Below, piece after piece: positions 9,694 to 18,525 of a DNA stretch of 64,000 bases (position 1 is its first letter; every line of letters begins with the position of its first letter). This DNA comes from Mycobacterium sp. ENV421 (GTDB taxonomy: Bacteria > Actinomycetota > Actinomycetes > Mycobacteriales > Mycobacteriaceae). The stretch is taken from positions 186,001-250,000 of the forward strand of contig NZ_PDHO01000004.1 in the NCBI RefSeq assembly GCF_002887815.1. Direction: 5' to 3'. The notes under the pieces were generated by a model. It was not told the origin of the DNA and searched no databases. It saw nothing but the letters and a program-made list of their open reading frames with translations. Position numbers and translations under genes: made by a program.

Positions 9694-10713
9694 CTATTGG
9701 CCGGGCGTCATCCCGGGAACCGGCGTCTCCACCGGGACCGGAACACCGAGCGGGATGCGCCCTCCCGCGGCGGGCGGCGGCGCGTTCGGATCAGCCACCG
9801 GCGCGTTGGGATCCCCCGCCGGCGGCGGCGGCGGCGCCGTGTACGGCCGGATCGACTCGGCGAGCGCCTTGGCGGCGGCCGGATCGATCGGATCCTTGGC
9901 GGTGCCCAGCCACACCACGAACCAGCGCTGGTTGCGCTGATCGCGCGGCGCGTTCGGGACGGACGTGCCGACCACACCGGCCCAGATCTGGCCGTTCGGC
10001 TTGGTGGTGTCGGTGAACTTCACGTCGTAGGACGAGAAGTAGCCCGGCATGTCACCGGCCTGTAGCGCGCCGCTCTGCTGGTTGAGCCGGACGCCGGGGA
10101 ACGGCATGAAGAACTCGCCCATGTCCGACGCCAGCCGGATAGCGGCCTTGCTGTTGTCCTGCTCGGCGCCGGCGAACAGCTTCAGGTCCAGCCGGCCGAG
10201 GATGACGCTGGTGTCGTTGGCGGTCGGGGCGGGCTGGCCGTTCTCCGCTGGTGCGGTGGTCTTGCTCAGCAGCGCCTGGCCATAGTTGAGCCGCGACGCG
10301 TCTGACACCACCCAGCCGGCCGGAAGCAGGTAACTGAAGCCACCCGACGCGTTGGGGATCCGACCGGGCTCCAGCGGTGCCGGCGGCGGCGGGGCGTTCG
10401 GGTCGGCCGGCGGCGGGGGCGGTGCGTTCGGGTCCGCGGGCGGCGGCGGCGGCGCGTTGGGATCGGCCGGCGGCGGCGCGTTCGGGTCCGCGGGCGGCGG
10501 CGGCGCGTTGGGATCGGCCGGCGGCGGGGGCGGCGCGTTGGGATCCGCGGGCGGCGGTGCGGGTGCCGCCGTGGTGGGTGTCGGCGTCGCGGGATCCGCG
10601 ACTGCGGTCGACGACGGCAGGGCGATCGTGACGGCGGTGGCGGCGGTCACCGCGGTGACCGCGAACGCCGTCCACAGGCCTGGCCGTCGCGAAATCGAGT
10701 CCGGCTGCGTCAT
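9694..10713 (-). CDS. apa: Alanine/proline-rich secreted glycoprotein antigen Apa (fibronectin-attachment protein)
   Basis: The 339-residue protein matches mycobacterial Apa (FAP/MPT32, Rv1860), a secreted, O-mannosylated cell-wall antigen that binds fibronectin. It begins with a signal peptide (about 1-39, hydrophobic stretch [17 protein letters not shown], cleavage near AVA-DPA). A low-complexity region of six ADPNAP units follows (about 53-112). Next comes a folded domain (about 116-290, starting [19 protein letters not shown]), and a proline-rich C-terminus. M. tuberculosis Apa is slightly shorter (about 325 residues, recalled). The ATG at 10713 lies 7 bases after a good -10 box, so the mRNA is probably leaderless. 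Confidence 0.92.
   Translation of the reverse strand: MTQPDSISRRPGLWTAFAVTAVTAATAVTIALPSSTAVADPATPTPTTAAPAPPPADPNAPPPPPADPNAPPPPADPNAPPPADPNAPPPPPADPNAPPPPPADPNAPPPPAPLEPGRIPNASGGFSYLLPAGWVVSDASRLNYGQALLSKTTAPAENGQPAPTANDTSVILGRLDLKLFAGAEQDNSKAAIRLASDMGEFFMPFPGVRLNQQSGALQAGDMPGYFSSYDVKFTDTTKPNGQIWAGVVGTSVPNAPRDQRNQRWFVVWLGTAKDPIDPAAAKALAESIRPYTAPPPPPAGDPNAPVADPNAPPPAAGGRIPLGVPVPVETPVPGMTPGQ
10378..10557 (-). repeat. In-frame tandem repeat coding ADPNAP-(P)n units in Apa
   Basis: Six copies of an 8-11 codon unit encode ADPNAP plus two to five prolines. The DNA unit alternates GGATCGGC/GGGTCCGC with runs of GGCGGC. Unit length varies with proline number, so this tract is likely to be length-polymorphic among strains. 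The unit sequences are coding and in frame, so this is not an intergenic array. Confidence 0.8.
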
Positions 10714-10720
10714 GGCGATG

Positions 10721-10748
10721 AACCTACCGTGTTACGGCCGTGACGCAA
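10721..10748 (-). promoter_or_regulatory. apa promoter, leaderless
   Basis: On the minus strand TTGCGT (10748-10743) and TAGGTT (10726-10721) are separated by 16 bases. The -10 box ends seven bases before the apa ATG at 10713, which fits transcription starting at the start codon. Confidence 0.6.
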
Positions 10749-10822
10749 GTGTGGCCTGCTCACGATGTGGCGCCCTGTAACGCTGTTGCGAGCTTACAAA
10801 ATCGGCCAACAATGCAGGTCCG

Positions 10823-10843
10823 CGACGCGTCTCCGACGCGTCG
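10823..10843 (-). terminator. Hairpin immediately after modC stop
   Basis: CGACGCGT (10823-10830), loop CTCCG, ACGCGTCG (10836-10843) form a perfect eight-base stem directly abutting the modC stop codon. There is no U-tract, as is usual for mycobacterial terminators. It separates modBC from apa. Confidence 0.5.
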
Positions 10844-11923
10844 TCAGCGCGCTGCGGGGTGCAAGGCGACCTCCTGTGCCTTCACTGTGAACCACACCGG
10901 GTCGCCCGCGGCCAGCCGCAGGGCGGCTGCCGACTCCGCGGTGATGTCGGCCGCCAGGCCGGGCGCGCCGTCGGCCTGTTCCTGGCCGCGCACCCGCACC
11001 CGCCTGCCGTCGGCGTCGAGCTCCGCGACCCGGATCTGGACGCTGTTGCGCGGGCTGCCGTGCGGCAGCTCGCGGTACACCGCGACCGCCGCCGGGGTGA
11101 ACACCGCGACCAGTGCCCCGCTGCCGGAGGGTGGGACGGCGTGCCTGCCGTGCCACAGCGTCCCGTCCGCGGCACGCACGGCGTCCGGGCCCGCCGCCAC
11201 CCCCCGCACGACGTTCACGCCGGCGATGCGGGCGCCGAACGTGCTGCGCGGGGCCGCCAGCACGTCGCCGACCGCGCCGATCTCGGCGACGCCGCCGGCG
11301 TCGAGCACCATCACCCGGTCCGCCAGCGTCAGCACGTCGAGCAGGTCGTGGGTGATCAGTACCGTCGCCCGGCCGGCAGAGGACACCCGCCGCAACACCG
11401 CCCGCACCGACGCGGCCACCGCGACATCGAGTCCGGCCAGCGGCTCGTCGAGCAGCAGCACCTCCGGTTCGGCGGCCAGCGCCCGGGCGATCGCCACCCG
11501 CTGCGCCTGCCCGCCGGAGAGCTGATCCGGCTTGCGGTCGGCGAGGTCGGTCAGCCCCACCTCGGCCAGCCACTGCGCGGCGGCCTGCCACGCCACCGCC
11601 CGGCCCGCCCCGCGACTGCGCGGGGCGAACGCCACATTGGCCTGCACATTCAGATGCGGAAACAACAGCGGATCTTGCAGCAGAAGGCCCACGCGACGGT
11701 CATGGGTGGGCACCGATATCCCCGCAGCGGTGTCGGTCAGGGTGCGGCCGCCCACCCGGACCAGGCCCGAATCCGGCTGCAACAGGCCGGCGATCACGTG
11801 CAGCGTGGTGGACTTACCGGCACCGTTGGGCCCCAGGATGGCCAGCACATCCCCGGCGGCGACCTCGAATGCCACCTCATACGAGCGGTCGGCCACCGCG
11901 GCCGCGAACTGCAACTCAGCCAT
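10844..11923 (-). CDS. modC: Molybdate ABC transporter ATP-binding protein ModC
   Basis: The 359-residue protein is an ABC ATPase with Walker [10 protein letters not shown] (about 31-39), Q-loop [11 protein letters not shown], signature [15 protein letters not shown] and Walker [15 protein letters not shown]-terminal MOBE/TOBE-type domain (about 285-355) is typical of ModC and senses or binds oxyanion. It would drive import of molybdate through ModB. The gene overlaps modB by eight bases. The usual third gene, modA for the binding protein, is absent from this locus. Confidence 0.88.
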   Translation of the reverse strand: MAELQFAAAVADRSYEVAFEVAAGDVLAILGPNGAGKSTTLHVIAGLLQPDSGLVRVGGRTLTDTAAGISVPTHDRRVGLLLQDPLLFPHLNVQANVAFAPRSRGAGRAVAWQAAAQWLAEVGLTDLADRKPDQLSGGQAQRVAIARALAAEPEVLLLDEPLAGLDVAVAASVRAVLRRVSSAGRATVLITHDLLDVLTLADRVMVLDAGGVAEIGAVGDVLAAPRSTFGARIAGVNVVRGVAAGPDAVRAADGTLWHGRHAVPPSGSGALVAVFTPAAVAVYRELPHGSPRNSVQIRVAELDADGRRVRVRGQEQADGAPGLAADITAESAAALRLAAGDPVWFTVKAQEVALHPAAR

Positions 11924-12740
11924 TGCCGGTCCAGCCGGACAGCCGTCGCGCCCCGAGACCCAGCACCACGACTGCTGCGACGACGACCAGCAGCAGCGAC
12001 AATGCGACCGCGGCGTCGGCGTCGCTCTCGCGCTGCAGATAGATCTCCAGCGGCAGTGTCCTGGTGACCCCCTGCCGGGACCCCGCGAAGGTCAGGGTGG
12101 CCCCGAACTCGCCGAGCGAACGGGCGAAGGCCAGCACGGCACCGGAGACCAGGCCGGGCGTCAGCAGCGGAAGCGTCACCCGCCACCACACAGTCGCCGG
12201 CCTCGCCCCCAGCGTCGCCGCCACGATGTCGTAGTCGGAGCCCGCGGTGCGAGCCGCACCCTCCAGCGCGATCACCAGGAAGGGCAGCGAGACGAAGGTC
12301 TGCGCCAGCACCACCGCGGTGGTGGTGAACGCGATCCGGATGCCCGCCGCCTCCAGGTAGCTGCCCAGCAGACCGAGCCTGCCGAAGGCGTACAGCAACG
12401 CGATACCGCCGACCACCGGCGGCAACACCAGTGGCAGCAGGATCAGCGGTCGCAGCGTCCGGACGATTCGGTCGTCGTTGCGGGCCAGCACCAGCGCCAT
12501 CGGCACACCCACGATCAGGCACATCGCCGTGCTGGCCGCCGCGGTGCGCAGGCTCAGCAGCAGCGCGGCCCGTGACGGCGCACTGCTGATCAGGGACCAG
12601 AAGTTCGTCCAGTCGACCTTGACCGCCATCGCCACCAGGGGCAGCACCACGAAGGCTGCACCCAGCGCTGCCGGCACATAGACCCACCGCGGCAGCGGCG
12701 GCTGCGTCCGGTGCGCCCGGCTGCGCTTCACCCGACACAC
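11916..12740 (-). CDS. modB: Molybdate ABC transporter permease ModB
   Basis: This 274-residue permease has about six hydrophobic helices and the EAA loop that docks the ATPase ([20 protein letters not shown]). It resembles ModB of M. tuberculosis (Rv1858). Two GTG starts are possible, at 12740 and 12731; neither has a strong ribosome site, and I kept the longer. The next gene upstream is the divergent SDR gene at 12848, where M. tuberculosis has modA (Rv1857). Only 107 bases lie between, too little to hold even a remnant of modA. Transport would need a binding protein supplied from elsewhere. Confidence 0.85.
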   Translation of the reverse strand: MCRVKRSRAHRTQPPLPRWVYVPAALGAAFVVLPLVAMAVKVDWTNFWSLISSAPSRAALLLSLRTAAASTAMCLIVGVPMALVLARNDDRIVRTLRPLILLPLVLPPVVGGIALLYAFGRLGLLGSYLEAAGIRIAFTTTAVVLAQTFVSLPFLVIALEGAARTAGSDYDIVAATLGARPATVWWRVTLPLLTPGLVSGAVLAFARSLGEFGATLTFAGSRQGVTRTLPLEIYLQRESDADAAVALSLLLVVVAAVVVLGLGARRLSGWTGNG

Positions 12741-12847
12741 CCTAGGGCGAAACGCGATGTCGTGTCCGGATCGTGTCGGCGCGGCATTGGCCTCTTTAGC
12801 TACCGTCCAGTAACATTTCGCTGTAATCCAACAAGGAGGTTGACGGG

Positions 12848-13519
12848 ATGGACGTGCTGGTCACCGGAGGTGACACCGAACTGGGTCGGACGATTGCGGA
12901 GGGTTTCCGCGACGCCGGCCACAAGGTCGTCATCAGCGGGGCACGCCGCGATGATCTCGAGGTGGCCGCCAAGGAACTCGACGTCGACGCGATCGTGTGC
13001 GACGCCACCGACGCGGAGACCCTCGGTGGGCTGCGCAGCGAGTTCCCGCACCATCTGGACACCATCGTTCACGTGCCCGCGCCCGCCTGGGTCGGCGGCG
13101 ACCCCCGCACCTTCAGCCTGAGCGACACCGCGAAGGCCTGGCGCACCGCGCTGGACGCCACCGTCCTGTCCGCCGTGCTGCTGGTGCAGAACATCGGTGA
13201 CCATCTGCGTTCGGGCGGATCCATCGTCACGGTGGTGCCGGACAATCCTCGCGATGGCGGCGCCGACGCCGCGGTCAAGGCCGCACTGTCGAATTGGACT
13301 GCAGGACAAGCGGATTACTTCGGCACCCGCGGGATCACCGTCAACACGGTGGCGTGCGGGCGCAGCGCCGAGCCGTCCTACGACGGGCTGTCGAGCACCC
13401 CGCCGTCGGTGGCGGCCGAGATCGCCCGCCTCGCACTGTTCCTGACCACGCCCGCGGCCCGGCACATCACCGGCCAGACCGTGCACGTGGGCCGGGGCGC
13501 GCTCGCCAACTTCGGCTGA
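12848..13519 (+). CDS. SDR-fold protein lacking the catalytic Ser/Tyr (Rv1856c-like)
   Basis: The 223-residue protein has the short-chain dehydrogenase fold. A cofactor motif TGGDTELG is at 6-13, an NTVACGR segment follows strand six, and the C-terminus reads [11 protein letters not shown]. The active-site YxxxK becomes DAAVK, with D140 in place of Tyr and K144 kept. The usual serine strand (IVNISS type) reads SIVTVVPDN. The protein may therefore bind nucleotide without normal dehydrogenase chemistry. The ATG at 12848 has an AAGGAGG ribosome site seven bases upstream, one of the best in the window. It sits next to the Rv1855c-type oxidoreductase, as in M. tuberculosis. Confidence 0.85.
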   Translation: MDVLVTGGDTELGRTIAEGFRDAGHKVVISGARRDDLEVAAKELDVDAIVCDATDAETLGGLRSEFPHHLDTIVHVPAPAWVGGDPRTFSLSDTAKAWRTALDATVLSAVLLVQNIGDHLRSGGSIVTVVPDNPRDGGADAAVKAALSNWTAGQADYFGTRGITVNTVACGRSAEPSYDGLSSTPPSVAAEIARLALFLTTPAARHITGQTVHVGRGALANFG

Positions 13520-13548
13520 CGGTTCACCTGTAGTTCGCCGTCGCGGGC

Positions 13549-13554
13549 TAACGT
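13549..13554 (+). promoter_or_regulatory. -10 box for leaderless LLM oxidoreductase mRNA
   Basis: TAACGT ends seven bases before the GTG at 13562 and there is no ribosome site, so the transcript probably begins at the start codon. Confidence 0.5.
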
Positions 13555-13561
13555 CGAATCC

Positions 13562-14491
13562 GTGACGATTCGACTCGGGATTCAGATCCCCAATTTCTCC
13601 TACGGCACCGGTGTCGCCGAGTTGTTCCCGACGGTCATCGCGCAGGCGCAGGAAGCCGAAGCGGCCGGCGCCGACGCCGTCTTCGTGATGGATCACCTCT
13701 ATCAGCTGCCCAGCCTCGGTGCGCCCGAGGAGCCGATGCTGGAGGCCTACACCACGCTCGGCGCGCTGGCCAACGCCACGCAGCGGGTGCAGCTCGGCAC
13801 ATTGGTCACCGGCAACACCTACCGCAACCCCACGCTGCTGGCCAAGGCCATCACCACCCTGGACGTGATCAGCCAGGGCCGGGCCATCCTGGGCATCGGC
13901 ACCGGCTGGTTCGAACTCGAACACGACTCACTGGGCTACGAGTTCGGCACCTTCACCGACCGGTTCAACAAGCTGCACGAGGCATTGGACATCATCCTGC
14001 CGATGCTCAAAGGCGAGCGGGTGACAGTGGACGGCACGTACTACCGAACCCAGGAGGCGTTCGCCAACCCGCGGTTCCGCGACCACATCCCGCTGATGAT
14101 CGGCGGCACCGGCGAGAAGAAGACAATTCCGTTGGCCGCCAAGCACTTCGACCACCTCAACCTGGTCTGCGGCTTCGACGAGCTCGCCCGCAAGATCCAG
14201 GTGAAGAACGAGCAGTGCGAGCAGATCGGCCGCGACCCGAGCGAGCTCGAGACCAGCATGCTCGTCTTCGGTCTGATCGACGAGAACATCACCGAAGACT
14301 TCATCCCCGCCGACGTCAAGCAGCGCGCGGTCTGGGGACCCCCCGAGCAGATCGCCGACCAGATCAAGACCAAGGTGCTCGACGCCGGCGTCGACGGCGT
14401 CATCCTCAGTCCGGTCACCCACCTGGACGGTTACCACCCCGGCCGGATCACCGCCGTCGCGGAGGCGGTGCGCCCGCTGCTCGGCGGGTAG
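13562..14491 (+). CDS. LLM-class, probably F420-dependent, oxidoreductase (Rv1855c-like)
   Basis: The 309-residue protein is a luciferase-like (beta/alpha)8 oxidoreductase. Its N-terminus MTIRLGIQIPNFSYG and the segments EAAGADAVFVMDH, LGTLVTGNTYRNP and GRAILGIGTGWFE are typical of the mycobacterial F420-dependent subgroup, which takes hydride from reduced F420. No substrate can be assigned. The GTG start at 13562 fits a leaderless mRNA (-10 TAACGT). It lies between the SDR gene and ndh, the same order as Rv1854c-Rv1856c, and all three point the same way here. Confidence 0.88.
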   Translation: MTIRLGIQIPNFSYGTGVAELFPTVIAQAQEAEAAGADAVFVMDHLYQLPSLGAPEEPMLEAYTTLGALANATQRVQLGTLVTGNTYRNPTLLAKAITTLDVISQGRAILGIGTGWFELEHDSLGYEFGTFTDRFNKLHEALDIILPMLKGERVTVDGTYYRTQEAFANPRFRDHIPLMIGGTGEKKTIPLAAKHFDHLNLVCGFDELARKIQVKNEQCEQIGRDPSELETSMLVFGLIDENITEDFIPADVKQRAVWGPPEQIADQIKTKVLDAGVDGVILSPVTHLDGYHPGRITAVAEAVRPLLGG

Positions 14492-14600
14492 CCCCCGGTA
14501 GGTGGTCCACATCACCCGATTGGCCCGGGTATGGGTGAGAAACCCGTTGCCCGGGCGACTACCGTAGTAGGTGTCCTGTGCAAGTCGTTGAGGAGCAGAA

Positions 14601-15971
14601 ATGACCCACCCCGGTGCCACCCCATCGGATAAGCACAAGGTCGTCATCATCGGTTCTGGGTTCGGCGGCCTGAACGCCGCCAAGCAGCTCAAACGAGCCG
14701 ACGTCGACATCAAGCTGATCGCCAAGACCACCCACCACCTGTTCCAGCCGCTGCTGTACCAGGTGGCGACGGGCATCATCTCGGAAGGCGAGATCGCCCC
14801 GCCGACCCGCGTGGTGCTGCGCGACCAGCAGAACTGTCAGGTCCTGCTCGGCGAGGTCACCAACGTCGACCTGGCCAACAAGACCGTCGACTCGATCCTG
14901 CTGGGTCACACCTACCGCACCCCGTACGACACGTTGATCGTCGCCGCCGGGGCGGGTCAGTCCTACTTCGGCAATGACCACTTCGCCGAGTGGGCCCCCG
15001 GCATGAAGACCATCGACGACGCGCTGGAACTGCGCGGCCGCATCCTGGGTGCCTTCGAACAGGCCGAACGCTCGAGCGACCCGGTGCGCCGGGAGAAGCT
15101 GCTGACCTTCGTCGTCGTCGGCGCCGGCCCCACCGGTGTGGAGATGGCCGGGCAGATCGCCGAGCTCGCCGACCACACCCTCAAGGGTGCGTTCCGCCAC
15201 ATCGACTCCACCCGGGCCCGGGTGATCCTGCTCGACGCCGCCCCGGCCGTGCTGCCCCCGATGGGCGAAAAGCTCGGCAAGAAGGCCGCTGACCGGCTGG
15301 AGAAGCTGGGCGTGGAGATCCAGCTGGGGGCGATGGTCACCGACGTCGACCGCAACGGCATCACCGTCAAGCGCGGCGACGGCAGCCTCGACCGCATCGA
15401 ATGCGCCACCAAGGTGTGGTCGGCCGGTGTGTCGGCCAGCCCGCTGGGCAAGATCATCGCCGACCAGTCCGGCGCCGAGATCGACCGGGCCGGCCGCGTC
15501 AAGGTGCTGCCCGACCTCACCGTTCCGGGCAACCCGAACGTGTTCGTGGTCGGCGACATGGCCTTCGTCGAGGGCGTGCCCGGTATGGCGCAGGGCGCCA
15601 TCCAGGGCGCCAAGTACGCCGCCAAGCTGATCAAGGCCGAACTGAAGGGCGCCGACCCGGCGGCCCGCGAGCCGTTCCAGTACTTCGACAAGGGCTCGAT
15701 GGCCACGGTCTCGCGGTACTCGGCCGTGGCCAAGGTGGGCAAGATCGAGTTCGGCGGCTTCATCGCCTGGCTGGCCTGGTTGTTCCTGCACCTGATCTAT
15801 CTCGTCGGGTTCAAGGCACGGCTCACCACGTCGTTGTCGTGGATCAGCACCTTCATCGGCAGCCACCGCGGACAGCTGACGATCACCGAGCAGCAGGCCT
15901 ACGCCCGGACCAGGATCGAGCAACTCGAAGAGATCGCGGCCACCGTCGAGGACGAGAAAGCCGCCAGCTGA
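14601..15971 (+). CDS. ndh: Type II NADH dehydrogenase
   Basis: The 456-residue protein is NDH-2, the non-proton-pumping membrane-associated flavoenzyme that passes electrons from NADH to menaquinone. It has an FAD-binding GSGFGG motif (18-23), the quinone-site segment HHLFQPLLYQVATG, an NADH-binding VVGAGPTGVEMAGQ, a second FAD motif VFVVGDMAF, and a C-terminal amphipathic/hydrophobic anchor (FIAWLAWLFLHLIYLVGF). It matches Rv1854c in sequence and position. The ATG at 14601 follows GAGGAGCAGAA, a good ribosome site. A hairpin just after the stop probably ends the transcript. Confidence 0.95.
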   Translation: MTHPGATPSDKHKVVIIGSGFGGLNAAKQLKRADVDIKLIAKTTHHLFQPLLYQVATGIISEGEIAPPTRVVLRDQQNCQVLLGEVTNVDLANKTVDSILLGHTYRTPYDTLIVAAGAGQSYFGNDHFAEWAPGMKTIDDALELRGRILGAFEQAERSSDPVRREKLLTFVVVGAGPTGVEMAGQIAELADHTLKGAFRHIDSTRARVILLDAAPAVLPPMGEKLGKKAADRLEKLGVEIQLGAMVTDVDRNGITVKRGDGSLDRIECATKVWSAGVSASPLGKIIADQSGAEIDRAGRVKVLPDLTVPGNPNVFVVGDMAFVEGVPGMAQGAIQGAKYAAKLIKAELKGADPAAREPFQYFDKGSMATVSRYSAVAKVGKIEFGGFIAWLAWLFLHLIYLVGFKARLTTSLSWISTFIGSHRGQLTITEQQAYARTRIEQLEEIAATVEDEKAAS

Positions 15972-15974
15972 CCG

Positions 15975-16011
15975 CGCCTGCGCTACTGGGAGTTGCCCGC
16001 GAGCGCAGGCG
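15975..16011 (+). terminator. Hairpin after ndh
   Basis: CGCCTGCGCT (15975-15984) and AGCGCAGGCG (16002-16011) form a perfect ten-base stem with a 17-base loop, starting three bases after the ndh stop. No U-tract follows. Confidence 0.5.
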
Positions 16012-16014
16012 AAA

Positions 16015-16026
16015 TGAACGTGTTCA
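16015..16026. promoter_or_regulatory. Palindrome upstream of the haemophore-like gene
   Basis: TGAAC-GT-GTTCA is a perfect dyad. Its core GAACGTGTTC is identical to the core of the KstR-type box at 53310-53323, but the outer T/A positions of that consensus are not met. It lies 14 bases upstream of a TAGCAT -10 candidate, where a regulator could act. Confidence 0.4.
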
Positions 16027-16040
16027 GCCACCGGCTGCCT

Positions 16041-16046
16041 TAGCAT
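16041..16046 (+). promoter_or_regulatory. -10 candidate for haemophore-like gene
   Basis: TAGCAT lies 34 bases before the ATG at 16081, giving a short leader that contains the ribosome site AAGGGGG. No clear -35 is seen. Confidence 0.35.
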
Positions 16047-16080
16047 GATCGGCGAGACAGTCTGACTACAAGGGGGCTCG

Positions 16081-16470
16081 ATGACATCCAATCGTTCCGT
16101 GCGTCGCGCGGCTGCGGCAGCGATCGGCGCCGGCGCGGTGTTGCTCAGCGTGGCCGGCCCGGCTTCGGTGATCTTGGCCGGCCCGGCCGCGGCGGACCCG
16201 CCGCCCAACTGCACCACCGCGGACATGACCGGAATCATGGCCGGCGTGTCGGCGGCGATGTCGAACTATCTGTTCACACACCCGGACGTCAACGGGTTCT
16301 TCACCGGCCTGCAGGGGCTGCCGAAGGATCAGGTCAAGGTTCAGACGCAGCAGTATCTCGACGCCAACCCGCAGATCCGCGCCGAGCTGGATGGCATCCG
16401 CCAGCCGTCGACCGATTTCCGCAACCGCTGCGGACTCATTCAGCGCCCGCTGGCACCCGGCGTGATCTAG
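16081..16470 (+). CDS. Secreted haemophore-like haem-binding protein
   Basis: The 129-residue protein starts with a signal peptide (about 1-38, ending near GPAAA-DPP). The mature helical part has two cysteines (PNCTTADM and NRCGLI) that probably form one disulfide. The segment ANYLFTHPDV-like (here SNYLFTHPDVNGFFTGLQGL) and the C-terminal FRNRCG are characteristic of the mycobacterial haemophore family that includes Rv0203. Family members bind haem outside the cell and pass it to MmpL transporters. Haem binding is inferred here. The ATG at 16081 follows AAGGGGGCTCG. The PrrB-like kinase gene follows 55 bases downstream. Confidence 0.78.
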   Translation: MTSNRSVRRAAAAAIGAGAVLLSVAGPASVILAGPAAADPPPNCTTADMTGIMAGVSAAMSNYLFTHPDVNGFFTGLQGLPKDQVKVQTQQYLDANPQIRAELDGIRQPSTDFRNRCGLIQRPLAPGVI

Positions 16471-16512
16471 CCGCGCCCCGGCGCGGTCCCACGTTCGTCG
16501 CACGCTGCGCCC

Positions 16513-16518
16513 TAAGGT
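16513..16518 (+). promoter_or_regulatory. -10 box for leaderless histidine-kinase mRNA
   Basis: TAAGGT ends seven bases before the GTG at 16526 and no ribosome site precedes that codon. This decides the start: the longer GTG at 16517 would lie inside the -10 box. Confidence 0.45.
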
Positions 16519-16525
16519 GGTCGGC

Positions 16526-17896
16526 GTGGTCGTGAAGCCCGACGAGATCGTCTACCGCGTGCTGCAGCGGCTACCAACCCGGATGCTGTCGCTGCGCACG
16601 ATCGTGATCGTCGCGGCGCTGTCCGTCGTGATCCTGGTGCTGACGCTGGGCACGTGGGTGTGGCTGGGGGTCACCAACGACCAGTACAGCCAGCTGGACC
16701 GCCGGCTCGACTCGGTCAGCAGCCTCGGCGACGTCAGCTCGCTGCTGACGACGTCGAAGCCCGACGCCAGCGGCACTCCCACTCCGGACGGAAACCTGGT
16801 GCGCACCATCCGGGTCGGTGCCATGGCGATGTCGGTACCGCCCGACGTGGTGCTTCCGGAGCTGGGCAACGGTTACGCCAACACCACGATCGACGGCGTC
16901 GAGTACCGGGTGCGGACGTTCGCCGTCGGCGGCGCCACGATCGCGCTGGGCGCTCCGGTGGCCGAAACCCAGCGGCGAATCGCCGAACTGCATCTGCGGG
17001 TGCTGTTGATCTGTGCGGGCGTCATCGCAGGCACCGTGGTGGTGGGCTGGCTGATCTCGCTCATCATGATCAACCCGTTCCGGGTGCTCGCCCAGCAGGC
17101 CCGCGCGATCAACTCCCAGTCCAACCCCGACGAGGTCCAGGTGCGCGGCGTCAAGGAAGCCGTGGAGATCGCCGAGGCGGTCGAAGGCATGCTGGCCCGC
17201 ATCGGCAACGAGCAGGATCGCACCAGGGCCGCACTGGAATCGGCCAGGGACTTCGCGGCCGTCGCCTCCCACGAGCTCCGCACCCCGCTGACCGCGATGC
17301 GCACCAACCTCGAAGTGCTGTCCACCCTGGACCTCGCACCCGAGCAGCGCAACGAGGTGATCGGTGACGTCATCCGCACGCAGAGCCGCATCGAGGCCAC
17401 GCTGACCGCGCTGGAGCGGCTCGCCCAGGGCGAGCTGACCACGGCCGCGGACTTCGTGCCGTTCGACGTCACCGAACTGCTCGACCGCGCTGCACACGAC
17501 GCCGAACGCATCTATCGCGATCTGGCGGTGTCATTGGTGCCCTCCCCCGCGGTGCTGATGGTCGGACTGCCGGTGGGGCTGCGCCTGGTGATCGACAACG
17601 CCATCGCGAACGCGGTCAAGCACGGCGGGGCCACCGAGGTTCAGCTGTCGGTGTCCAGCTCGGCCGACGGCGTCCAGATCACCGTCGACGACGACGGCAG
17701 CGGGGTGCCCGAAGACGAACGGGCCGCGGTGTTCGAGCGGTTCTCCCGCGGCTCGACCGCCTCCCGTTCCGGATCGGGACTCGGGTTGGCGCTGGTGGCC
17801 CAGCAGGCGGAATTGCACGGCGGCACAGCGTCACTGACCACCAGTCCGCTGGGCGGCGCCCGCCTGGTCCTGACCCTGGCCGGCCGTCACGAGTAG
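16526..17896 (+). CDS. PrrB-like sensor histidine kinase without adjacent response regulator
   Basis: The 456-residue kinase has a first membrane helix (about 25-48), an extracytoplasmic sensor region of about 110 residues, a second helix (about 158-180), HAMP, then the dimerisation/phosphoacceptor motif SHELRTPLTAMRTNLEVL with H249. An ATPase domain with N box NAIANAVKHGG and G boxes DDDGSGVPE and GSGLGLALV completes it. The catalytic half, and even sensor segments such as DGVEYRVRTF, closely resemble my recollection of M. tuberculosis PrrB (Rv0902c). PrrB normally pairs with an adjacent PrrA; none is present here. The start is set by the leaderless promoter. It overlaps convergent ureD by ten bases. 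Confidence 0.88.
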   Translation: MVVKPDEIVYRVLQRLPTRMLSLRTIVIVAALSVVILVLTLGTWVWLGVTNDQYSQLDRRLDSVSSLGDVSSLLTTSKPDASGTPTPDGNLVRTIRVGAMAMSVPPDVVLPELGNGYANTTIDGVEYRVRTFAVGGATIALGAPVAETQRRIAELHLRVLLICAGVIAGTVVVGWLISLIMINPFRVLAQQARAINSQSNPDEVQVRGVKEAVEIAEAVEGMLARIGNEQDRTRAALESARDFAAVASHELRTPLTAMRTNLEVLSTLDLAPEQRNEVIGDVIRTQSRIEATLTALERLAQGELTTAADFVPFDVTELLDRAAHDAERIYRDLAVSLVPSPAVLMVGLPVGLRLVIDNAIANAVKHGGATEVQLSVSSSADGVQITVDDDGSGVPEDERAAVFERFSRGSTASRSGSGLGLALVAQQAELHGGTASLTTSPLGGARLVLTLAGRHE

Positions 17897-18519
17897 AGCC
17901 GCTGCCCCTGCCAGGTCGACAAGCTGCCGCCGGCCGCCAGCGCCAGGGTGATCCCTGCGGCGTCGGCGGCGGGCTCGGGGTAACGCAACTCGCTCACACA
18001 CGCCAGCGGAGTGCCCAGCGCATCGTCGGCCACCGACGACGGCCCGAGTTCGACCCGATGTCTCAGCAGCGGCACGCCCGCCACGTCTGCGCGCATGGCG
18101 CCGCTCCAGAATCCCTCGCGCTCACCGGTTCTGCCGATCTGTACGCGTTCCCGGATCCGCAGGCGGCCCGCGTCACCCACACCGACCGTGAGCTCGCTGA
18201 CGTGCCGCGCGTTGGCGGCCACGATCGTCGGCTCGGGGTCGAGGTCGAGCTCACCGCAGACCTCGATCTGCCAGCACGCGTATGAGTCGGTGGTGTCGGC
18301 ACCGGGCAGCGCCACGGCCGCGGCAGCACTGCGCAGCCGCAGCCGGGCACCGGGTTCGACGACGATCCTGATCGCGATGACGTCCCCGCCCAGCGGCGTC
18401 GCCGCCGCCGACACCAGGTGCACGGTGTCGGGTTCGGTGTGCCGGGCGGCCAGGGCCCCACGGCATTCGATGCGGGGTAGCCGGCCCGGCTGCGCCACCA
18501 CCACGACGTCAGAACGCAT
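17887..18519 (-). CDS. ureD: Urease accessory protein UreD
   Basis: The 210-residue protein is the UreD scaffold that, with UreF and UreG, delivers nickel to apo-urease. The segments VSAAATPLGGDVIAIRIVVEPGA-type (here split around GGDVIAIRI) and ERVQIGRTGE match actinobacterial UreD, which is shorter than the enterobacterial protein. It is the last gene of the urease operon ureABCFGD, six bases after ureG. Its 3' end overlaps the kinase gene on the other strand by ten bases. Confidence 0.88.
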   Translation of the reverse strand: MRSDVVVVAQPGRLPRIECRGALAARHTEPDTVHLVSAAATPLGGDVIAIRIVVEPGARLRLRSAAAAVALPGADTTDSYACWQIEVCGELDLDPEPTIVAANARHVSELTVGVGDAGRLRIRERVQIGRTGEREGFWSGAMRADVAGVPLLRHRVELGPSSVADDALGTPLACVSELRYPEPAADAAGITLALAAGGSLSTWQGQRLYS

Positions 18520-18525
18520 TGCGGC

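Noticed and set aside
10378..10557. Possible CRISPR-like or VNTR intergenic array
   Set aside because: The units are in frame inside apa and code ADPNAP-proline repeats; spacers are absent.
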